The position numbers and the translations under genes were made by a program. Below, one piece after another: positions 42,163-49,469 of a stretch of 64,000 bases of DNA (its first letter is position 1; each line of letters starts with the position of its first letter). The stretch is from Rhodophyticola sp017644125 (GTDB taxonomy: Bacteria > Pseudomonadota > Alphaproteobacteria > Rhodobacterales > Rhodobacteraceae). Location of the stretch: the NCBI RefSeq assembly GCF_042140125.1, contig NZ_CP159473.1. One strand, written 5' to 3'. The notes under the pieces are model-generated. The model ran no database searches. It saw only the letters and a program-made list of their open reading frames with translations, and was not told the DNA's origin.

Positions 42163-43242
42163 GTGAGATTGCTGCCGAACCCCTATCGCGGGGCCGCCTT
42201 GCCCGAGGCGATTGCCGCCATCTGCGGGCAGGCCCTGTCGGACCCCGCCCCGGTGACGGCACTTCTGGACCGCTGCCCGGCCCATGCGCCGACCCCGCTG
42301 CTGGAGGTGCCGGCTCTTGCCGCCACGCTGGGGATCGGCGCGATCCATATCAAGGATGAGCGGGACCGCATGGGACTGGGCAGTTTCAAGGCGCTTGGCG
42401 CGGCCCATGTCATCGCGCGGGACGCGGCCCTGCTTCTGGGGCCTTCGCCCGATGCGCCGGAGAGGACGGCCGCGGCCCTGCGGGGCAGGACCTATGTCGC
42501 GGCCTCGGCCGGAAATCACGGGCTGTCGGTTGCGGCGGGGGCGCGGGTGTTCGGGGCCCGCGCGGTGATTTATCTGGCCAAAACCGTCCCGGCCGCCTTT
42601 GCGGACCGGTTGAAAGGATACGGCGCGGAGGTGGTTGTCGAAGGGGCGGAGTACGAGGCCAGCATGGCCGCTGCCGCCGCCCGCGCGGAGGCCGAGGGCT
42701 GGACGCTCCTGTCCGATTCGACATGGCCCGGATACGATGGCGGGCAGGCGGTGATGCAGGGCTATCTGGCCATGGCGGCGGAGGTCGCGGCGGGCCTTGA
42801 GACTCCGCCGACGCATCTGTTTCTTCAGGCCGGTGTCGGCGGGCTGGCTGCGGCCTGCGCGGCCCATGCGCGGCGCGTGTGGGGGGACGCTCCGCGGATC
42901 ATCGTCGTCGAGCCAACCGCCGCACCCGCGCTTCAGAAGAGCATTCGCGCGGGCGCCCCGGTGGTGGCACACGGTCCGGTGTCGCGCATGGGGCGGCTGG
43001 ATTGCAAGGAGCCCTCGCTGATGGCCCTGAAAACGCTGGCCCGGAACGCGGACGCGTTCCTGACCCTTGACGATGCCGAGGTCGAAACCGCCATCGAGGC
43101 GCTGCCGCCACACGGTCTTGCCACCTCGCCCTCGGGCGGGGCCGGGTTTGCGGGACTTGCCCTGATCGACCGGAAGGCGGCGGGCCTTTCGGCGACCTCC
43201 CGCGTGGTGATCTATCTTTCCGAAGGGGCCGTCGATGCCTGA
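42163..43242 (+). CDS. Diaminopropionate ammonia-lyase-like PLP enzyme
   Basis: Fold-type II PLP enzyme of about 359 residues. The Schiff-base lysine is K76 in GLGSFKALGA, preceded by IHIKDERDRMG. The cofactor phosphate-binding region ASAGNHGLSVAAGA follows near 112, and LLPNPYRGAALPE at the start and the Gly-rich LQAGVGGLAAA match diaminopropionate ammonia-lyases better than threonine dehydratases. GTG 42163 is preferred to GTG 42148 because AAGGA is well placed. It is first in a three-gene operon with an M24 hydrolase and an Asp/Glu racemase-like enzyme, which resembles the EutB/EutD/EutA set of ectoine utilisation. The actual substrate is unknown. Confidence 0.8.
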   Translation: MRLLPNPYRGAALPEAIAAICGQALSDPAPVTALLDRCPAHAPTPLLEVPALAATLGIGAIHIKDERDRMGLGSFKALGAAHVIARDAALLLGPSPDAPERTAAALRGRTYVAASAGNHGLSVAAGARVFGARAVIYLAKTVPAAFADRLKGYGAEVVVEGAEYEASMAAAAARAEAEGWTLLSDSTWPGYDGGQAVMQGYLAMAAEVAAGLETPPTHLFLQAGVGGLAAACAAHARRVWGDAPRIIVVEPTAAPALQKSIRAGAPVVAHGPVSRMGRLDCKEPSLMALKTLARNADAFLTLDDAEVETAIEALPPHGLATSPSGGAGFAGLALIDRKAAGLSATSRVVIYLSEGAVDA

Positions 43243-44359
43243 TTTCCCGGCCGAGGAGTTTCAGGCGCGCACCGAAGCGGTGCAGCGCGCGATGCACGCA
43301 CAGTCCATCGACGCCCTTTTGGTCTGCACCGAGGCGGAGATGCGCTACTTCACCGGCTTCCGCACGCCGTTCTGGCAAAGCCCGACACGGGCCTGGTTTC
43401 TGATCGTGCCCGCGCGCGGTGCGCCGATCGCGGTGATCCCGGGCATCGGCGCCGACCTGATGGCAACCACATGGGTCACCGATATCCGCAGTTTCCCTGC
43501 ACCGAGCGGCGGCGACGAGGGGCTGACATTGCTGGCCCGCGCCCTGTCCCCGTTTCAGACCATTGCCCTGCCGATGGGCGAGGAGGCCGCGCTGCGGATG
43601 CCGCTGGCGGAGTTCGACCGGCTGCGCGCCGGGCTCTCGGCCAGTTGGGTCGACGGGACGCCCCTGATCAAGGCGCTTCGGATGGTGAAATCCGCCGCCG
43701 AGATCGCGGTGATCCGCGAGATCTGCGCTATCGGCAGCCGGGCCTTTGCCCGCGCGCCGGATCTTTTTCACGCAGGCCAGCCGCTGGAGGACGTGTTCCG
43801 CCGCTTTCGCATCGCGCTGCTGGAAGCCGGGGCCGAGGATGTGCCCTATCTGGTCGGGGGCGCGGGCCCGGGCGGCTACCGCGATGTGATCTCCCCGCCG
43901 TCCGACAGGCCGTTGCAGCCGGGCGACGTGCTTATGCTGGATACCGGTGCCACCCGGGCCGGGTATTTCTGCGATTTCGACCGGAACTGGGCCATCGGGC
44001 GGGCAAGCGCCGCGGCGCGGCAGGGCCATGCGGCCCTGTGGCAGGCGGTGGAACGCGGCCTGGCCGCCGCGCGGCCGGGCATCACCTGCGCCGGGCTCTT
44101 CGCCGCGATGGCCGACGGGCTGGGCGACGGCGCGGATATCGGGCGCATGGGGCATGGGCTGGGAATGCAGTTGACGGAATGGCCTTCCGTCGCGGCGCAT
44201 GACCAGACGGTGCTTTGTGCGGGCATGGTGCTGACGCTGGAGCCGAGCCTGCCGCTGCCCGGCGGCCGGATGATGGTGCATGAGGAAAACATCCTGATCA
44301 CCGAAGCGGGCCCTGAGCTTCTGTCCGAGCGGACACCGCCGGACTTGCCGGTTATCTGA
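43235..44359 (+). CDS. M24-family metallohydrolase (Xaa-Pro peptidase / creatinase / ectoine-hydrolase-like)
   Basis: 374 residues: N-terminal creatinase domain (AEMRYFTGFRTPFWQSP near 30) and C-terminal pita-bread domain. Likely metal ligands are the two Asp of DTGATRAGYFCDFDRNW, His in GHGLGMQLTEWP, Glu in TLEPSLPLP and Glu in VHEENILIT. Starts within the stop codon region of the lyase gene (8-base overlap), so they are co-translated. Context suggests hydrolysis of an amide or ring to release the lyase substrate; a generic aminopeptidase P role is less likely. Confidence 0.85.
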   Translation: MPDFPAEEFQARTEAVQRAMHAQSIDALLVCTEAEMRYFTGFRTPFWQSPTRAWFLIVPARGAPIAVIPGIGADLMATTWVTDIRSFPAPSGGDEGLTLLARALSPFQTIALPMGEEAALRMPLAEFDRLRAGLSASWVDGTPLIKALRMVKSAAEIAVIREICAIGSRAFARAPDLFHAGQPLEDVFRRFRIALLEAGAEDVPYLVGGAGPGGYRDVISPPSDRPLQPGDVLMLDTGATRAGYFCDFDRNWAIGRASAAARQGHAALWQAVERGLAAARPGITCAGLFAAMADGLGDGADIGRMGHGLGMQLTEWPSVAAHDQTVLCAGMVLTLEPSLPLPGGRMMVHEENILITEAGPELLSERTPPDLPVI

Positions 44360-44371
44360 AGGGGGCGGCCG

Positions 44372-45145
44372 ATGCCAGTTGCCTGCGAATTTGACGACGG
44401 TGCCGGTGCGGCGGCACGGCTTGGCCTTATCGTGCTTTCCGCCGACGAGACGCTGGAGCACGAGGCGCGCACGACGCTCCGCGACCCGGAGATCAACCTG
44501 TTTCATGCGCGCATTCCGTCCCACCCCGAGGTCACGCCTGAAACGCTGCGCCTGATGGAGGCCGCCCTGCCGGACACCGCGGCGCTTTTGCCGGCGGGGT
44601 TGGACGTGATCGGTTATGCCTGCACCTCGGGGGCGACGGTCATCGGGCCGGAAATGGTGGCCGCGCTGATCGGGCGGCACCATCCCCGCGCCGCGGTGAC
44701 CGACCCGCTGAGCGCTGTTCTCTCGGCGCTGGACTTTCTGGGTGCGCGCCGGATCGCGATGGTCACGCCCTATGTGCCGGAGGTGACGGCCCCGATCCGG
44801 GCGGCCCTTGCCCGGTCCGGCATCGATGTGCTGGCCGATGTCTCGTTCGCCTGCAAGGAGGAACGGACCGTCGCCCGGATCACCGAAGCCTCGACCCTTG
44901 CCGCGATTGCGGAGGCGGGAGGTGCCGTGGGGCCGGATGCGGTGTTTGTCAGCTGCACAAACCTGCGCAGCTTCGGCATTCTCGATCGGGCTGAGGCGAT
45001 GCTGGATATCCCCGTCATCTCCTCCAACCAGGCGATGATCTGGCACATGCTGCGGCTGGCGGGCGTCGATCCGGCCGGGCGTGGCCCCGGCCGATTGTTC
45101 CGTGTGTCAGGTCCAGTCCAGAACCACCTTGCCGCTGGTCCCTGA
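44372..45145 (+). CDS. Asp/Glu racemase / maleate isomerase superfamily protein (EutA-like)
   Basis: 257 residues. Two cysteine motifs that define the superfamily active site are present: GYACTSGATVIGPE (about 85-98) and VFVSCTNLRSF (about 191-201). NxA-type ISSNQAMIWHMLRLAG near the C-terminus is typical of the arylmalonate decarboxylase/maleate isomerase/EutA branch. It follows the M24 gene by 12 bases and completes the operon. Its last 39 bases overlap the converging tdh gene, which is unusual. The role could be epimerising or isomerising an intermediate before the lyase. Confidence 0.82.
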   Translation: MPVACEFDDGAGAAARLGLIVLSADETLEHEARTTLRDPEINLFHARIPSHPEVTPETLRLMEAALPDTAALLPAGLDVIGYACTSGATVIGPEMVAALIGRHHPRAAVTDPLSAVLSALDFLGARRIAMVTPYVPEVTAPIRAALARSGIDVLADVSFACKEERTVARITEASTLAAIAEAGGAVGPDAVFVSCTNLRSFGILDRAEAMLDIPVISSNQAMIWHMLRLAGVDPAGRGPGRLFRVSGPVQNHLAAGP

Positions 45146-46144
45146 CAACATCGCGGCGAACCCCTCGCGATACTCCGAAGCGCTGAACCGGTGCGTGATC
45201 ACCCGGCGCACGTCCAGCCCGTTTTCCAGCATCGCGATCATCTTGTACCAGGTTTCGAAGATCTCCCGCCCGTAGACGCCCTTGATCGTGATCGCCTTGA
45301 AGACGATCCGGCTCCAGTCGACCGGCGATTTGCCCGGCGGGATGCCCAGAAGCGCGATGCGCCCGCCCATCACCATCGTTTCGACCATCTGGTCCAGCGC
45401 CGCCTGATTGCCGGACATCTCCAGCCCCACATCGAACCCCTGTTTCATCCCCAGTTCGGGGAAGACCGAGGCCAGATCCTCGGTCGTCACATTGACCGGC
45501 CGGACATCGGCGACCTGCCCGGCCAGATCGAGCCGGGCCTGGTTCACATCGGTGATCACCACGTGGCGGGCGCCCGCGTGGCGCGCCACGGCGGCGGCCA
45601 TGATCCCGATCGGCCCCGCGCCGGTGACCAGCACGTCCTCACCCAGCAGATCGAAGCTCAGCGCCGTGTGGACCGCATTGCCCAACGGGTCCAGGATCGC
45701 GCCGATCTCGTCATCGATCGCATCGGGCAGGGGCACCACGTTGAACGCGGGCAGCGCAAGATATTCGGCAAAGGCGCCCTGTTCATTCACCCCGATCCCG
45801 CGGGTTTCGGGGTCCAGGTGGAATTTGCCCGCCCGCGACTGCCGCGAGGTCTTGCCGATCAGATGCCCCTCGCCCGAGCAGCGCTGCCCAAGCGAAAGGC
45901 CTTCGACATGCCGCCCCAGCTCGACGATCCGGCCCGCGAATTCATGGCCGGTCACAAGCGGCGTCGGCACGGTTCTGGCGGCCCAGTCATCCCAGTTCCA
46001 GATATGGATGTCGGTGCCGCAGATGCCGGTCTTGTTGATCCGGATCAGCACTTCGTCGGGGCCGATTTCGGGCACCGGGGCATTTCGCATCTCCAGCCCC
46101 TGAACCGGGCCGGTCTTCACCAGCGCGCGCATGTCGTTTTTCAT
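45107..46144 (-). CDS. tdh: L-threonine 3-dehydrogenase, lacking the structural zinc cysteines
   Basis: Oxidises threonine to 2-amino-3-ketobutyrate, which Kbl cleaves. 345 residues of the medium-chain dehydrogenase family. The catalytic zinc ligands are kept (C in GICGTDIHIW and GHEF), as is the NAD motif GAGPIGIMAAAVARHAGARHVVITD. In E. coli Tdh a four-cysteine lobe follows GEGH; here the stretch reads GEGHLIGKTSRQSRAGKFHL, with Gly, Ser, Ser and Asp at the four Cys positions. So the structural zinc site is absent. ATG 46144 overlaps the methyltransferase stop (ATGA). Confidence 0.94.
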   Translation of the reverse strand: MKNDMRALVKTGPVQGLEMRNAPVPEIGPDEVLIRINKTGICGTDIHIWNWDDWAARTVPTPLVTGHEFAGRIVELGRHVEGLSLGQRCSGEGHLIGKTSRQSRAGKFHLDPETRGIGVNEQGAFAEYLALPAFNVVPLPDAIDDEIGAILDPLGNAVHTALSFDLLGEDVLVTGAGPIGIMAAAVARHAGARHVVITDVNQARLDLAGQVADVRPVNVTTEDLASVFPELGMKQGFDVGLEMSGNQAALDQMVETMVMGGRIALLGIPPGKSPVDWSRIVFKAITIKGVYGREIFETWYKMIAMLENGLDVRRVITHRFSASEYREGFAAMLSGTSGKVVLDWT

Positions 46145-46752
46145 GAGATTGCCCCTTTGGTGAGCACAAGCCAGGTCCAGGTCACACCGGCGGCCCTGTT
46201 GGCGGGCTGCTGCGACGCGGTGTCGATCCTGTCGCACAGATCGAGGCCCTGCGACCGCGCCAGGGCGATCTGGTCTTCCGGATCGCAGGCCGCAACCGGC
46301 CGGGCCGGGTGGGACGGCCCATGCCGCAAGGACAGGATCAACCGGCCGTCGGGGTGCAGGAGGCCGAACAGCCGGCGAAAGGCCCGCGGCCGGTCCGCCG
46401 GGTCGAGATGCTGCCAGACCCCGGTCGAGGTGATCAGATCGAACGGGCCATCCACGCCGTCCAGAGCCGGCAGGCGGCCGGGGCGGATCGTGATCTGGGA
46501 CCCGCAGGCTGCCATGTGAGCGCGGAACCGTGCCGCCGGCTCCACGGCGGTCACGTCATGGCCCTTGGCGGCGAACCAAAGGGCGCCATGTCCCGGCCCG
46601 GCCCCCACATCCAGAACGCGGATCGGGCCTATGGGCAGATGGCGTGCGACCGGCGCGAAAAGGGTATCCTGGCACAGGTCGCCGTAACGGGCGATCAGCT
46701 CGTCGGCCGCGGCGTCATACCCCGCGATGGCCCGGTCACTGAGCGTGGTCAT
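46141..46752 (-). CDS. SAM-dependent methyltransferase between kbl and tdh
   Basis: 203 residues, class I methyltransferase: motif I VLDVGAGPGHGALW (about 46-59), DVTAVEPA motif II, and FDLITSTGVWQHLDP (about 103-117). The target is unknown. It is translationally coupled at both ends (ATGA with kbl upstream and tdh downstream), which firmly places it in the threonine-degradation operon, yet no methylation step is known in that pathway. Confidence 0.87.
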   Translation of the reverse strand: MTTLSDRAIAGYDAAADELIARYGDLCQDTLFAPVARHLPIGPIRVLDVGAGPGHGALWFAAKGHDVTAVEPAARFRAHMAACGSQITIRPGRLPALDGVDGPFDLITSTGVWQHLDPADRPRAFRRLFGLLHPDGRLILSLRHGPSHPARPVAACDPEDQIALARSQGLDLCDRIDTASQQPANRAAGVTWTWLVLTKGAIS

Positions 46753-47954
46753 CCGATCGCCCCGAGCTTGCGGCCCGCCTCTGCGAAGGCCTGCAAGCCG
46801 CGGTCGAGATCGTCGCGCGTCAGGGCCGCGTTCATCTGCGTCCTGATCCGCGCCTTGCCCTTCGGGACGACGGGAAAGAAAAACCCCGCGACGTAGACGC
46901 CACGCTCGGACAGCGCCCGCGCCATTTCCTGCGCCAGCCGCGCATCGCCCAGCATCACCGGGATGATCGGATGCTCGCCGGGCAGCAGATCGAACCCCAG
47001 ATCGGTCAGCCCGGCCCGCCAGAAGGCGGCGTTGTCAGACAGCGCCTTCCGCAATCCGTCGCCGTTTTCGACCAGCCTGAGCGCCGCGAGGCCCGCCGCG
47101 CAGACCGCGGGCGGCAGGGCGTTGGAAAACAGATACGGGCGGGCGCGCTGGCGCAGCAGGTCGATCACGGGTTGCGGCCCGGCGATATAGCCGCCGATCG
47201 CGCCGCCAAGCGCCTTGCCCAGAGTTCCTGTCAGAATAGGCACATGGTCGGCCACGCCGGCATGGTGCGGGCTGCCGCGGCCCTGCGGCCCCATGAACCC
47301 CGTTGCATGGCAGTCATCCACCATGACGACCGCGTCATAGGCGGCGGCCAGCGCCGTGATCTCGGCCAGGGGCGCCAGGTATCCGTCCATGGAGAACACG
47401 CCATCGGTGGCGATCATGATGGTTCGCGCCCCTTCGGCCCGCGCGGCCTTCAGCTGCGTCTCCAGCTCATCCATGTCGGCATTGGCATATCGATAGCGTC
47501 TCGCCTTGCAGAGGCGGATCCCGTCGATGATCGAGGCATGGTTCAGCGCGTCGGAGATCACCGCGTCCTCGGGCCCGAGCAGGGGCTCGAACAGGCCGCC
47601 ATTGGCGTCGAAGCAGGCTGCGAAGAGGATCGAATCCTCCTTGCCCAGAAACCGCGCCAGCGCGGTCTCCAGCTCCCGATGCAGATCCTGCGTGCCGCAG
47701 ATGAACCGGACGCTCGCCATGCCGTAGCCATGACTGTCCATCGCCGCGCGCGCTGCCGCGATCAGATCGGGATGATTGGCCAGCCCGAGATAGTTGTTGG
47801 CGCAGAGATTGAGGAACTCCCGCGTTCCCCCCTCCTCCGCGACCGACACGTGGCCGCCCTGGGGCGATGTGATCGGGCGTTCGATCTTGTAGAGCCCGTC
47901 CGCGCGGATTTCGTCGAGCGTACGCGAGACATGGGCAAGAAAAGCGTCAGACAT
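46749..47954 (-). CDS. kbl: Glycine C-acetyltransferase (2-amino-3-ketobutyrate CoA ligase)
   Basis: PLP enzyme cleaving 2-amino-3-ketobutyrate with CoA to glycine and acetyl-CoA. 401 residues with family motifs NLCANNYLGLANHPDLI (about 48-64), RFICGTQDLHRELE, the DDCHATGFMG cofactor loop, and the Schiff-base lysine in LTGTLGKALGGAIGGY. GAGGAGG lies before ATG 47954; the frame is open 17 codons further but that part is not protein-like. It is first of the operon kbl-methyltransferase-tdh. Confidence 0.96.
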   Translation of the reverse strand: MSDAFLAHVSRTLDEIRADGLYKIERPITSPQGGHVSVAEEGGTREFLNLCANNYLGLANHPDLIAAARAAMDSHGYGMASVRFICGTQDLHRELETALARFLGKEDSILFAACFDANGGLFEPLLGPEDAVISDALNHASIIDGIRLCKARRYRYANADMDELETQLKAARAEGARTIMIATDGVFSMDGYLAPLAEITALAAAYDAVVMVDDCHATGFMGPQGRGSPHHAGVADHVPILTGTLGKALGGAIGGYIAGPQPVIDLLRQRARPYLFSNALPPAVCAAGLAALRLVENGDGLRKALSDNAAFWRAGLTDLGFDLLPGEHPIIPVMLGDARLAQEMARALSERGVYVAGFFFPVVPKGKARIRTQMNAALTRDDLDRGLQAFAEAGRKLGAIG

Positions 47955-48048
47955 GGATGGCACCTCCTCGCAGGCACCATAAACACGGTCGCGCGCCGGG
48001 GTCACCGGCGCGCGACATGCAATTCGAAAATCTTGTCGGAAAAAACCG

Positions 48049-48711
48049 TCAGATGCCCACGAAAGGCTGCGCGATGCGCGGCAGCAGACCGTTGAACTTC
48101 AGCGGTGCATCGGTGGCGATAAGGCAGATGCAATCCTCACCCGGGTCGGCGGTGGGGGTATGGTTGGTTTCCTCGCCCGCGATTTCCACGTCGCCGCGCG
48201 CAAACCGATCCTCTTCGTCGGAATAGGCGCCCTGAAGCACCAGCGTCATCTCGGTGCCGCGATGACTGTGCATCGGCATGGCCTGCCCGGCGGGGATGTA
48301 GAGCAGCCGGACGCTGGCATCCTTGCCGGAATGCAGCACGCATTGCTTGACGCCCATGCCCACGGCGCGCCATTTCACGGCGTCGAGATCGCCACCGACC
48401 ACATCGCGCAGCGGGGCCGGGAAAATACCCGTTTCGGCAGGTTCGGGCGCGGGGGCCTGTTCGGGCGCGGACGCGGCGGAGATCCGCGCCAGTGTGGCCT
48501 CGAAGCTGTTTTCGTCCAGATCGGCGGTGCCGACATGGTCCAGAACCGCCCCGCCAAGCGCCTCGAAGCTTTCCAGGCGGGCCCGCGATTCGTCGCTCAG
48601 CGACACATGGGTGGCGACGACCAGATCGAAGGCCTGCGGCAGGGCGCCGGCGGCATACCCCATCAGGAGATCGTCTGAAATATGATGGTTCACGTCTTGC
48701 ATATCTTTCAC
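48049..48711 (-). CDS. chrR: ChrR-family anti-sigma factor with Cys-to-Ser changes in its zinc site
   Basis: Anti-sigma partner of RpoE. 220 residues: N-terminal anti-sigma domain (about 5-80) and C-terminal cupin domain (about 110-200). Rhodobacter sphaeroides ChrR binds zinc in the anti-sigma domain through two His and two Cys; the equivalent segment here reads VVATHVSLSDESRARLE, keeping H35 (and H9/H10) but with S39 and S42 where the Cys stand. The cupin metal set HSHRGTE (H148, H150, E154) and H184 in NHTP is intact. The start overlaps the rpoE stop (ATGA), so the two are co-translated, as expected for a sigma/anti-sigma pair. Confidence 0.92.
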   Translation of the reverse strand: MKDMQDVNHHISDDLLMGYAAGALPQAFDLVVATHVSLSDESRARLESFEALGGAVLDHVGTADLDENSFEATLARISAASAPEQAPAPEPAETGIFPAPLRDVVGGDLDAVKWRAVGMGVKQCVLHSGKDASVRLLYIPAGQAMPMHSHRGTEMTLVLQGAYSDEEDRFARGDVEIAGEETNHTPTADPGEDCICLIATDAPLKFNGLLPRIAQPFVGI

Positions 48712-49256
48712 GTCATGTTGTGCCGCAGCCGATCCAGCGCCAATCTAATGCGCGACTTGATCGTGCCAAGGGGCAGGCCGGTTTCTGCGGCGATTTCACT
48801 ATGGGTCAGGTCGCCGAAATAGGCGCGTTCGATAAGAACCCGCTGTTTTTCGGGAAGTGTCTTCATCGCCTCGGCGAGGCGGTGGCTTTCCTGCTGAAGG
48901 GCAAGGACATCGGCCTGATCCGGCGCTTGTTCGGGGCCCCAGGGCAGATCCTCGGGTTCGGGTCGTGCGTATTTCCGAAGCAGGTCGATCTTGCGGTTCC
49001 GGGCGACGGTAAAGATCCACGTCGCCACGCTTGCGCGCGACGGGTCATACATGTGCGCCTTGCGCCACAGCGTGGCCATGACGTCCTGCATGCATTCCTC
49101 GGCCAGGCCGGCATCCGCCCCGGACTTGATCAGGAACGCTTTGACCTTGGGCGCAAAATGCCGGAACAGCTCGGCGAAGGCCGTCTGATCCTGAGCGGTG
49201 GCAATGGCCTGAACCCGTGCAACCCAGTGCTCTTCACTATTCTGTACGATCGTCAC
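48708..49256 (-). CDS. rpoE: RNA polymerase ECF sigma factor RpoE
   Basis: ECF sigma factor controlling the singlet-oxygen response in Rhodobacter. About 182 residues: region 2 is AFAELFRHFAPKVKAFLIKSG followed by DPSRASVATWIFTVARNRKID, and region 4 is LPEKQRVLIERAYFGDLTHSE followed by GTIKSRIRLALDRLR. The frame is open back to 49358, but GTG 49256, with GGGAAAGA before it, matches the length of known RpoE; ATG 49283 is also possible. It is co-translated with chrR and divergent from an operon that in Rhodobacter belongs to the RpoE regulon. Confidence 0.93.
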   Translation of the reverse strand: MTIVQNSEEHWVARVQAIATAQDQTAFAELFRHFAPKVKAFLIKSGADAGLAEECMQDVMATLWRKAHMYDPSRASVATWIFTVARNRKIDLLRKYARPEPEDLPWGPEQAPDQADVLALQQESHRLAEAMKTLPEKQRVLIERAYFGDLTHSEIAAETGLPLGTIKSRIRLALDRLRHNMT

Positions 49257-49362
49257 GTCTTTCCCACGCGCCGCACCCCGGACCATCGCAGATGGCGCGA
49301 GGAACACCCCCGGCGGCAGCGCGTCAATTGTGTCAGCATGGTCGTTCATCAAAAGCATACAA

Positions 49363-49392
49363 GGGCTACGCGGGATAACCTAGCGTGGATCA
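49363..49392 (-). promoter_or_regulatory. Candidate RpoE-type promoter for rpoE-chrR
   Basis: On the minus strand TGATCC (49387-49392) matches the -35 of RpoE-dependent promoters. Eighteen bases later TAGCCC is a poor match to the -10 (TAAGA-like). I could not find an equally good site facing the amine oxidase gene. Confidence 0.3.
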
Positions 49393-49469
49393 ATCTTTTT
49401 TCTTTCATCCGCGACGGGACATGGGCCGTAAACCCAGATAACCGTCAAGGATCTGACAAAGGGGTTTGC

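Noticed and set aside
42899..45046. 700-codon minus-strand frame across the lyase-M24-racemase operon
   Set aside because: Shadow of the plus-strand genes, which have clear motifs.
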